A stretch of DNA of 64,000 nt from Heliomarina sp018223035 (lineage in GTDB: Bacteria > Pseudomonadota > Alphaproteobacteria > Rhodobacterales > Rhodobacteraceae), in assembly GCA_018223035.1 (NCBI GenBank), contig JAAEZD010000003.1, forward strand, positions 62,001-126,000, in the 5' to 3' direction. The first letter of the stretch is position 1, and each line of letters opens with the position of its first letter. Of this stretch, positions 16,653 through 24,426 are shown one piece after another. The position numbers and the translations under genes were made by a program. The notes beneath the pieces are model-generated. The model ran no database searches and was not told the origin of the DNA. It saw nothing but the letters and a program-made list of their open reading frames with translations.

Positions 16653-16705
16653 GGAGAGGGTTCCGGAAAGACGATCCAATTCAAACTTCCAGGGAGGAAA
16701 AAGAC

Positions 16706-17950
16706 ATGAGGATCACAAAACGCAACCTGCTCGCGCTGACCCTGTCCACGGCGCTCACGCTTCCGGGCATCGCGCTTGCACAGGACGGCCCGATCAAGAT
16801 CGGCCTGCTGGCTACCTTCGAAGGCGCGTTCACCGTGCTTGGCGAAGACGGCGAGCGCGGCGCAATGACCGCCGTCAACGAATTCGGCGGCGAAGTTGCC
16901 GGACATGAGATCGAGATCATTCGCGGCTCTTCGGATGCCTCTCCCGACAGTGCGGTCCGTGCCGCACGCAAGCTGGTCGAACAAGACGGGGTAAAGGTGC
17001 TCGTCGGACCTCTTTCCGGGGACGAAGGCATCGCCGTCAAGGACTACGCCAAGACGCAACCCGATGTGACATTCATCAACGGGTCGTCCGCCGCGCAGGA
17101 CACGACGTTCCGGGATCCGGCCGACAACTTTTTCCGCTTCTCGACAGACGGCGCGCAGTGGATGGCCGGCTTGGGCACCTATGTCTACAATGAAAAGGGC
17201 TACCAGTCCGTCGCAACCGTAGCCGAGGATTATTCCTTCCCTTACACGCAGGTCTTTGGCTTTATGGCTGAATTCTGCAATGCAGGCGGCACGGTTCCCT
17301 CAAAGTCGTGGGTGCCAATCGGGAACAAGGACTACTCGTCGGTCATTGCCGCTATTCCTGATGATGTAGATGCGATCTATGTCGCGCTGGGCGGTGCCGA
17401 TGCGGTGAACTTCCTCAGCCAGTACCAGCAGGCCGGGGGCGAGGCTCCGCTAATCGGCGGGTCCATTACCGTCGACCAGACTGTGCTGACCTCCGAAGGA
17501 CGCCTGCGTGACATCCTGATTGGAACGCCGGCGGCCGGCCCCACAGCCGATACCAATGACAGCGAAGCGTGGCTTTCCTTCGTCGAAGAGTACAAGAAAA
17601 CAGATGGTGCGTTCCCGTCGCCCTCGCTCTTTGCCCATGGGTACTACATCGGGATGAAAGCAGCCCTTCTGGCGCTCGAGGAAACGGGCGGTGATCTCTC
17701 GGACCCGACAGCCTACCGCGAAGCCCTTGCCAATCTCGAATTCGAGACTCCGACCGGCAAGGTTTCACTCGATGAAAATCGCAACGCGATTGCCGACATC
17801 TACCTGACCGAAGTGGTCGAGGGACCGGATGGCAACCTCGTGAACAAGCTCATCCAGACCACGCCGCAGGTCAATCAGACCCTCGGCATCGACAAGGAAG
17901 AGTTCAAGGCGCTCGGCGCGGTCAGCCGCGAAAACCCTAGCTGCCCCTGA
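16706..17950 (+). CDS. Periplasmic substrate-binding protein of the Liv-type transporter
   Basis: This type I periplasmic binding protein of 414 residues is LivK/amide-binding-like. Residues 1-26 form a signal peptide (basic MRITKRN, hydrophobic core, ALA cleavage site). The mature part opens with IKIGLLATFEGAFTVLGEDG and has KVLVGPLSGDEG and IYVALGGADAVNFLSQYQQ, as in the PBP1 leucine/aromatic family. A GGGAGGAAAAAG ribosome site precedes the ATG. It lies between the permease and ATPase genes of the same system. The ligand is unknown; aromatic or amide ligands are common among long PBP1 proteins. Confidence 0.93.
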   Translation: MRITKRNLLALTLSTALTLPGIALAQDGPIKIGLLATFEGAFTVLGEDGERGAMTAVNEFGGEVAGHEIEIIRGSSDASPDSAVRAARKLVEQDGVKVLVGPLSGDEGIAVKDYAKTQPDVTFINGSSAAQDTTFRDPADNFFRFSTDGAQWMAGLGTYVYNEKGYQSVATVAEDYSFPYTQVFGFMAEFCNAGGTVPSKSWVPIGNKDYSSVIAAIPDDVDAIYVALGGADAVNFLSQYQQAGGEAPLIGGSITVDQTVLTSEGRLRDILIGTPAAGPTADTNDSEAWLSFVEEYKKTDGAFPSPSLFAHGYYIGMKAALLALEETGGDLSDPTAYREALANLEFETPTGKVSLDENRNAIADIYLTEVVEGPDGNLVNKLIQTTPQVNQTLGIDKEEFKALGAVSRENPSCP

Positions 17951-17971
17951 TGTTTCGGACTGGCGCCTGAT

Positions 17972-18757
17972 ATGGCATTGCTACGTGAAAACACCCCTCT
18001 ATCCAGCACCGGCTCTTACGCGCTTGAGCTGGATGGCGTGGCACGTCATTTCGGTGCCCTCGTGGCGCTGTCCGATATCAATATGAAGATCGCCGCAGGT
18101 GAACGCCGCGCGGTTCTGGGATCGAATGGAGCCGGAAAAACGACTCTGTTCAACGCGATCACAGGGGATTTTGACTGTACTTTCGGTCGGATCCGGTTTT
18201 TTGGCGAAGACATCACAACGATCCCCGCACATGACAGGATCCGGCGCGGTTTGCGCCGGACCTACCAGATTTCACAGCTCTTCGACGGGCTGACCATTCT
18301 CCAAAGCGTTTATCTCGCTTGTCGCGGCGTCTCGCGTCGCCGGTTCTCGTTGCTCCGGCCCCGCGATATGGACGCCAATATGGAACAGGCTCGGTCGATC
18401 CTCATGGCCGTTCATCTATACGACGACGCCGATCTTCAGGTCGCGACACTATCGCATGGTCGGAAGCGGCAGCTTGAAATCGCCTTTGCTCTGGCAGGCG
18501 CGCCCCGTTTCATCCTGTTCGATGAACCGGCGGCCGGTCTTTCGCCAACCGAAAGGCGTGATCTCGTCGCCATACTCGGCGCCCTCCCATCGCATATCGG
18601 ATACGTCATCATCGAACACGATCTCGACGTGGCGCTGCGCGTCTCGAAATATGTTTCGATGATGCATAACGGCCGCATCTTCAAGGAAGGCACGCCGCAA
18701 GAAATCGAAAATGACGCCGAAGTTCAGGCTATCTACCTAGGAGACGGCCATGGCTGA
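17972..18757 (+). CDS. ABC transporter ATP-binding protein (LivG)
   Basis: This 261-residue ATPase belongs to the LivG family. Walker A is GSNGAGKTT (about 50-58), the signature is LSHGRKRQLEIAFAL, Walker B is RFILFDEPAAGLSP, and the H-loop is in YVIIEHDLDVALRVS. The signature reads LSHGRKR rather than the usual LSHGEQR/LSYGQQR, a mild deviation. No strong ribosome site is visible before the ATG at 17972. It overlaps the downstream livF fusion by 8 bp. Confidence 0.94.
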   Translation: MALLRENTPLSSTGSYALELDGVARHFGALVALSDINMKIAAGERRAVLGSNGAGKTTLFNAITGDFDCTFGRIRFFGEDITTIPAHDRIRRGLRRTYQISQLFDGLTILQSVYLACRGVSRRRFSLLRPRDMDANMEQARSILMAVHLYDDADLQVATLSHGRKRQLEIAFALAGAPRFILFDEPAAGLSPTERRDLVAILGALPSHIGYVIIEHDLDVALRVSKYVSMMHNGRIFKEGTPQEIENDAEVQAIYLGDGHG

Positions 18758-20936
18758 ACGTCGAGGTAAGGCCGTTCTTCAGGTGGAAGATCTTCAAGTC
18801 TATTATGGCGAAAGCCATGCGCTGCAAGGTGTCGGATTTACGCTCGAAACCGGCGTTCTTTCCATCGTCGGGCGTAATGGCATGGGCAAAACGACCCTGT
18901 GCAACACAATCACAGGGCTGAAAAAAGCCCAAAGCGGATCGATCCGCGCGATGGGCCGTGAAATTTCCCACCTCGAACCGCACGAAATTCACCGGCTCGG
19001 CATCGGATATGTTCCGCAGGGACGCCGGGTATGGCCAAGCCTGACCGTCGACGAACATCTACGCCTTGCGGCCAAAACAACGCGCGACGCCAGCTGGAGC
19101 CCGGAGCGGATTTACCAGACGTTTCCCCGGCTGGCCGAACGGCGCAACAATGGCGGCGCCCAGCTTTCGGGCGGGGAACAGCAGATGCTTGCGATCTCCC
19201 GCGCATTGCTGTCCGACCCGAAACTGATGATCATGGATGAACCGACCGAAGGTCTGGCCCCGGTGATCGTGGGTCAGGTGCGTGACATGCTGGTCCGCCT
19301 CGCCGCCGAAGATGAAATGGCGATCCTCGTCATCGAACAGAACATCGGCGTTGCCACGTCCGTTTCGGACCGGGTCGGGATCATGGTGAACGGTCGGATA
19401 AACCGTATCATGGATGCAAAAGCACTGGCTGCGGATCGCGATTTGCAACAACGCCTGCTTGGCGTGGGACGCCACAGCGAAGATGAAATGCCCGAGCCGT
19501 CTCCCGGCGAACAGGCTGTCGTCGCCGAGCAGATCGCCGAGGTCTACAGGGTCAATCGCAGCGGAGACCAGAAGGTCTCTGACTTCCACCCGGTGACTCA
19601 AATGCCGAACCGTTGGAATGTGCCCAACGCGACCGTGGTGCAAAGCAAACCTGCTCCCGAGCCAACACCCGAGAACGTGTTTCACATCCCCTATGCGGAA
19701 CGGGTTGGCCGGACAGTACTTGTAGTGGGTACATTCGACACTAAGGCGCGCGAACTGAACTACATGGCGGATCGGATCAAGGCGCTTGGCTTACCGGTCA
19801 AGACAGTCGACCTGTCGACATCCGGCAAGCCGTCCCGCGCGGACGTCACCCCTGCGCAGATCGCCATCATGGCACGTGGCGGCACCCAATCCGTGATGAC
19901 AGGAGATCGCGGGCAGTCGGTCAGCGCCATGGCTAAGGCATTCGAAACCTGGATCGCGCGGGAACGCGGTATCGGCGGCATTCTTTCAGCGGGCGGTTCG
20001 GGGGGTACAAGCCTGGCCACCGCCGGTATGCGGGCGCTGCCCTTTGGAATCCCCAAGATCATGGTTTCCACGGTCGCAGCCGGCGACGTCGCGCAATATG
20101 TCGGATCCTCCGATATCATGATGATGCATTCCGTCGCAGACGTTCAGGGGCTGAACCGTATTACGCAAAAGGTTCTGGGCAATGCAGCGCGCGCGATGGC
20201 AGGAATGGCGACCGATCTGCCGTCGTCCCGCACTGATAAAACCCCCGCTTCAGAGGCGAAGCGAACCGTTGGGCTAACGATGTTTGGCGTCACGACTCCT
20301 CTAATACAGAGGCTAACAAGCCAGTTAGAGCCTGATTATGATTGCCTGACCTTCCACGCAACTGGCATCGGCGGGCGCTCCATGGAATCCCTCGTCGACA
20401 ACGGCGACATAGAAACCGTACTCGATCTAACCACAACCGAGGTTGCCGACATGCTGGTTGGCGGCGTGTTCCGAGCCACCGAGGATCGTTTCGGCGCGAT
20501 CATCCGCACCAGTGTTCCCTATGTCGGATCCGTCGGCGCCCTCGACATGGTGAACTTCGGGCCGCGCAACACGGTGCCGGACAGGTTCTCCTCGCGGAAA
20601 TTCGTGATCCACAATGATAGCGTCACCCTGATGCGCACGACCGCCCAGGAATGCAGGCAAATCGGGGAGTGGATCGCCCAGCGCCTCAACCAGATGCAGG
20701 GACCAATGACATTCCTGCTACCCGAAGGCGGCATTTCCGCGCTCGACGCGCCGGGTCAGCCATTCCACGACCCCGAGGCCCGCGAAGCCTTGTTCAATGC
20801 GATTGAGAGCAACGTGAATCAGGGCAGCAACCGTCGGGTCACCCGCATCAACGCTCACATCAACTCCGAAGAATTCGCAAACGCGGTTCTGGACGCCATG
20901 CCTGTTCTTCAATCTTCCAGAAAAAGGAATGCCTGA
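18750..20936 (+). CDS. LivF ATPase fused to a Tm-1-like (UPF0261) domain
   Basis: This 728-residue fusion has a complete LivF ABC ATPase at residues 1-240: Walker A GRNGMGKTT at 41-49, LSGGEQ at 139-144, Walker B LMIMDEP at 159-165 and an EQNIGVA H-loop region. A low-complexity linker (241-318) leads into a UPF0261/Tm-1-like domain at about 320-728 (TVLVVGTFDTKARELNYMAD, GGSGGTSLAT, FHATGIGGRSMESLVD). Tm-1-like domains bind ATP; the tomato Tm-1 protein carries one plus a TIM barrel. Here the partner TIM barrel is the next gene (one-base overlap). Covalent joining of a transporter ATPase to this domain is unusual and suggests coupling of uptake to intracellular processing. Confidence 0.92.
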   Translation: MAERRGKAVLQVEDLQVYYGESHALQGVGFTLETGVLSIVGRNGMGKTTLCNTITGLKKAQSGSIRAMGREISHLEPHEIHRLGIGYVPQGRRVWPSLTVDEHLRLAAKTTRDASWSPERIYQTFPRLAERRNNGGAQLSGGEQQMLAISRALLSDPKLMIMDEPTEGLAPVIVGQVRDMLVRLAAEDEMAILVIEQNIGVATSVSDRVGIMVNGRINRIMDAKALAADRDLQQRLLGVGRHSEDEMPEPSPGEQAVVAEQIAEVYRVNRSGDQKVSDFHPVTQMPNRWNVPNATVVQSKPAPEPTPENVFHIPYAERVGRTVLVVGTFDTKARELNYMADRIKALGLPVKTVDLSTSGKPSRADVTPAQIAIMARGGTQSVMTGDRGQSVSAMAKAFETWIARERGIGGILSAGGSGGTSLATAGMRALPFGIPKIMVSTVAAGDVAQYVGSSDIMMMHSVADVQGLNRITQKVLGNAARAMAGMATDLPSSRTDKTPASEAKRTVGLTMFGVTTPLIQRLTSQLEPDYDCLTFHATGIGGRSMESLVDNGDIETVLDLTTTEVADMLVGGVFRATEDRFGAIIRTSVPYVGSVGALDMVNFGPRNTVPDRFSSRKFVIHNDSVTLMRTTAQECRQIGEWIAQRLNQMQGPMTFLLPEGGISALDAPGQPFHDPEAREALFNAIESNVNQGSNRRVTRINAHINSEEFANAVLDAMPVLQSSRKRNA

Positions 20937-21769
20937 TGTCGCATCATGATCGAGCGGCGCTTGTCGCCAAATTCCAAGAAATGCGGAACGCAGGTATTCC
21001 AATCGTCGGTGGCGGGGCGGGAACCGGACTCTCCGCAAAATGCGAAGAAGAAGGCGGCATTGACCTGATCGTCATCTACAACTCCGGAAGGTATCGCATG
21101 GCCGGGCGCGGTTCGCTGGCCGGGATGATGGCCTATGGCAACGCGAATGACATTGTCGTGGAAATGGCGAGCGAGGTTCTGCCCGTGGTCAAGCACACCC
21201 CGGTGCTTGCTGGCGTGAACGGGACCGACCCATTCTGTCTTTTCTCAAGTTTTCTAGACGACCTCAAGCGCGTCGGGTTCGCGGGGGTTCAGAACTTTCC
21301 GACCGTCGGGCTGATCGACGGGATGTTCCGCGCAAACCTCGAGGAAACCGGCATGTCCTACCAGCTCGAAGTCGACATGATCGCAGCGGCACATGAAAAG
21401 GGTCTGTTCACCACCCCCTACGTGTTCTCCGAGGAAGACGCCCGCGCCATGACCCACGCCGGGGCGGACATCATTGTCTGCCATCTCGGCCTGACCACGG
21501 GGGGCAGCATCGGCGCGGAAACTGCCACGACACTCAAACAGGTGCCCGAAATCGTCGATCGCTGGGCCAAGGCCGCGATGGAAATCCGCGAGGACGTGCT
21601 GGTGCTGGTACACGGCGGCCCAGTCGCCGAACCCGACGACGCGGCCTACGTGCTACGCCACGCCGAACACTGCCACGGCTTCTACGGCGCGTCTTCGATG
21701 GAGAGGCTCCCGACAGAACGCGCGCTCACCGAACAGACCCGCAAATTCAAATCAATCAGGTTCTCGTAA
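20936..21769 (+). CDS. PEP-hydrolase-family TIM-barrel protein (Tm-1 partner)
   Basis: This 277-residue TIM-barrel protein belongs to the family labelled phosphoenolpyruvate hydrolase or TIM-barrel signal transduction protein. Recognisable parts are PIVGGGAGTGLSAKCEEEGG, YNSGRYRMAGRGSLAG, VLAGVNGTDP, VQNFPTVGLIDG and HLGLTTGGSIG. In tomato Tm-1 this domain is the C-terminal half of a chain whose N-terminal half is the Tm-1-like domain. Here the two are separate but their genes overlap (TGATG). Biochemical function is not established. Invariant Gly, Asn and His residues suggest a phosphate-binding, possibly aldolase-like barrel. Confidence 0.9.
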   Translation: MSHHDRAALVAKFQEMRNAGIPIVGGGAGTGLSAKCEEEGGIDLIVIYNSGRYRMAGRGSLAGMMAYGNANDIVVEMASEVLPVVKHTPVLAGVNGTDPFCLFSSFLDDLKRVGFAGVQNFPTVGLIDGMFRANLEETGMSYQLEVDMIAAAHEKGLFTTPYVFSEEDARAMTHAGADIIVCHLGLTTGGSIGAETATTLKQVPEIVDRWAKAAMEIREDVLVLVHGGPVAEPDDAAYVLRHAEHCHGFYGASSMERLPTERALTEQTRKFKSIRFS

Positions 21770-21793
21770 CTCGACCGCATAGGAGAAATCGAA

Positions 21794-23980
21794 ATGTCCT
21801 CGGATCTAATTGGCGCACTCCTGCTGTGGATCATCGTCGCCGCGATCGTGATAACGGTTGCGGTCTACATCCTCCGATGGCTCTATCGGCGGTCGACCAA
21901 GGATACGGCCTTTGTTCGCACGGGTTTCATGGGCGAAAAGGTCGTGGTGAACGGCGGCGCCTTTGTCATACCGGTCCTTCATGAGATTACGCCTGTGAAC
22001 ATGGGGGTCCTGCGCATCAGCGTGGTTCGCGAAAACGATCACGCCCTGATCACCAAGAACCGGATGCGTGTCGATCTGAATGCGGAATTCTTCGTTCGCG
22101 TCGGCGCATCGAAAGACCAGGTCGCCGCCGCCGCCCAGACGCTTGGTCGTAGAACGCTGGACCGTGGCGGACTTACCGAACTTCTCGAAGGCAAATTTTC
22201 CGCCGCCATGCGTTCTGTCGCGGCGCAACGCTCGCTCGAAGAGCTGCATGAAAACCGCCATGACTATGCCGAAGCCGTGCGAGCCCTTGCCGAAGGCACC
22301 GTTTCGGCCAACGGGCTTGAACTTGAAAACGTGTCCATCGTCGATCTCGACCAGACCGGGCTGGAATACTTCGATCCGTCCAACAGCTTTGACGCCGAGG
22401 GCCTGACCCAACTGACCGAAACCATCGAGACCCGCCGCAAGCTCCGGAACGAGATCGAACAGCGCACCCTTGTCGAAATCCGGAACCAGAATCTCGACAC
22501 CCAGCGCAAGGTTCTCGAAATCGACCGCGAGACCGAATACGCCCAGCTTGCGCAAGAGCAGGAAATCGAAACCCGCCGCGCTGCACAGAAAACCGAACTG
22601 GTGCGCGAACGGGCCATGCGCGATCAGGAAGCGGAACAGGCAAGGCTGCAATCCAGCGAAGCTGTCGAAATCGCCCGCGTTATGCAGGAACGCCGTCTTA
22701 CACAGGAACGGATAGAGAAAGAGGAAGAAGCCCAGAAGCTCGATCTAAAACGCCGCCGCGCGCTGGACGAGGCCGATCTCAAGATGCGCGAACTGACGGA
22801 GAAGGAAGCCATCGCGCTGGAACTTGCCCTCGAAGAGGCACGCATCGCCCGCGCGGAAACGCAGGAACGGCTCAATATCGCACGGCAAAGTGCGCTTGAA
22901 CTCGCCGAACAGGACCGCAAGATCGCCCTGACGATCAAGGCGCAGGAACTGGCCAAGGCGGAAAGCGCCCGCCGTCGCGCAGAAATTGTCGCCAATCAGG
23001 GTGCCGAGGCCGAAAAACTTGCCCAGGATCGCGCGCTAGACGAATTGCGCATCGCCCGCGAACGGCATCTTGAATCCCTTCAGGTCGCCAAGCGTCAGGC
23101 CGTGCAAGAGGCGGAGATTGCCTCGGACGAAGAAATCGAACGCGCCCGTCTGACCGCAGAACGCGGGGTGAAAGAGGCGCAGCTTCTTACCGATCAGGAG
23201 TTGCGCCAGATCGCGGTTGAACTCGATCTCAAGGTCGATCTCGCCCGTGAGGACCGGGCCATCGCACTGGCCAAGAAAAGCGAGGAACGCAGCATCGCCG
23301 TCGCCGCCGCCGAGACCCAGCGCGGCAAAGCCATCCAGGCCGAGGAACAGGCCTTCACCATGCGCGAACGCGAGATCGCCGAGCGCCGCAAGATGACCGA
23401 CATGATCGCCGCCCATCGCGAAGCTGAACGCGAAGCTCTGGCCCTTACCGCCAAGGCGCAGGCCGAGATGGAAGCCGCCAAGTCGACAGCCGAAGCCCGC
23501 CGCATCGCCGCTGCGGCTACTGCTGAGTCCGAAAAGATCCTCGCCGCTGCTGCTGCCGAGAAATTCGGCGTGGATGCCGAAGGCGCGCGTCAACTCAACG
23601 AGGCCGAAAACGTTCTGTCCGAAGACGCCCGCGCCGGCCGCCTCCGCGCGGCCCTGCTGGACCGTCTCGAAGGCATCGTTCGCGAAAGCGTCCGGCCGAT
23701 GGAAAAGATCGACGGGATCAAGATCCTGCATGTGGACGGCATGAACGGCGGCGGCGCTTCAGGCGGCAAGAACGTTACCGACGAGGTGATCGACAGCGCC
23801 CTGCGCTACCGCGTGCAGGCTCCGATGATCGACAACCTGATGAAGGAAATCGGCATCGAAGGCAGCTCCATGGGTCGGATGACGGACGTCCTTCGTAACG
23901 CCAAGGACATCGCCAGCCTTTCCAAGGGCGACAAGTCCTCGGTCGAAACCGTTGAAAAAGAGGATCGCGACGATGACTAG
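21794..23980 (+). CDS. Flotillin-like SPFH/band 7 protein with long coiled coil
   Basis: This 728-residue membrane-anchored protein has one N-terminal transmembrane helix (about residues 5-29), an SPFH/band 7 domain (about 35-205, with NRMRVDLNAEFFVRV and ITPVNMG) and a very long charged helix rich in Glu, Arg, Ala and Lys (about 215-620). A small C-terminal domain ending in SVETVEKEDRDDD follows. Flotillins scaffold membrane microdomains. This one is longer than typical FloA/FloT and is embedded in a catabolic operon (24 bp from the TIM-barrel gene, 8-bp overlap with the next gene). A scaffold for the transporter or for membrane-bound processing is a reasonable inference. AGGAGAAAT precedes the ATG. 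Confidence 0.9.
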   Translation: MSSDLIGALLLWIIVAAIVITVAVYILRWLYRRSTKDTAFVRTGFMGEKVVVNGGAFVIPVLHEITPVNMGVLRISVVRENDHALITKNRMRVDLNAEFFVRVGASKDQVAAAAQTLGRRTLDRGGLTELLEGKFSAAMRSVAAQRSLEELHENRHDYAEAVRALAEGTVSANGLELENVSIVDLDQTGLEYFDPSNSFDAEGLTQLTETIETRRKLRNEIEQRTLVEIRNQNLDTQRKVLEIDRETEYAQLAQEQEIETRRAAQKTELVRERAMRDQEAEQARLQSSEAVEIARVMQERRLTQERIEKEEEAQKLDLKRRRALDEADLKMRELTEKEAIALELALEEARIARAETQERLNIARQSALELAEQDRKIALTIKAQELAKAESARRRAEIVANQGAEAEKLAQDRALDELRIARERHLESLQVAKRQAVQEAEIASDEEIERARLTAERGVKEAQLLTDQELRQIAVELDLKVDLAREDRAIALAKKSEERSIAVAAAETQRGKAIQAEEQAFTMREREIAERRKMTDMIAAHREAEREALALTAKAQAEMEAAKSTAEARRIAAAATAESEKILAAAAAEKFGVDAEGARQLNEAENVLSEDARAGRLRAALLDRLEGIVRESVRPMEKIDGIKILHVDGMNGGGASGGKNVTDEVIDSALRYRVQAPMIDNLMKEIGIEGSSMGRMTDVLRNAKDIASLSKGDKSSVETVEKEDRDDD

Positions 23981-24407
23981 AGTCTATATCTCGACCGTGG
24001 TGCCAGCACCCGTAACCTCGGTCTGGCGGGTCGTGCGCAATTTCAACGGTTTGCCGGATTGGACACCTTTCGTCACCGCAAGCCGCATCGAAGGCGGCAT
24101 GCATCCGGATCAGATCGGCTGCATCCGGAACTTTCAGCTTGGAAACGGCGACACCATACGCGAGCAGCTTCTGGCCCTTTCTGATTACGATATGAGCTGC
24201 ACCTATTCCATTCTCGAGAGCGGCATGGGCGTGCGCGACTATATCGCGACTCTTGCCCTCATCCCCGTGACCGACGGCAACCGGACCTTTGCCTCGTGGG
24301 AGGCGAATTTCGATTGTGATCCACAGGCCGAATCCGGTCTGATCGACCAGATCGGGCAGGGCGTCTTCCAGACCGCCTTCGACGCACTGAAGAAACGTTT
24401 CAGTTGA
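23973..24407 (+). CDS. SRPBCC (START-like) ligand-binding protein
   Basis: This 144-residue single-domain protein belongs to the SRPBCC/Bet v 1-like superfamily: VPAPVTSVWRVVRNFNGLPD at the start of the hydrophobic-pocket fold, then LPDWTPFVTAS and a C-terminal long helix (QIGQGVFQTAFDALKKRF). These proteins bind hydrophobic or polyketide-like ligands and sometimes act as cyclases or dehydratases. The start at 23973 overlaps the flotillin-like stop. The N-terminal third of the next gene is a paralogue of it, so the operon encodes two copies of this pocket, one free and one fused to an oxidoreductase. Confidence 0.88.
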   Translation: MTRVYISTVVPAPVTSVWRVVRNFNGLPDWTPFVTASRIEGGMHPDQIGCIRNFQLGNGDTIREQLLALSDYDMSCTYSILESGMGVRDYIATLALIPVTDGNRTFASWEANFDCDPQAESGLIDQIGQGVFQTAFDALKKRFS

Positions 24408-24426
24408 AACGGAAACCGCACGCCTG

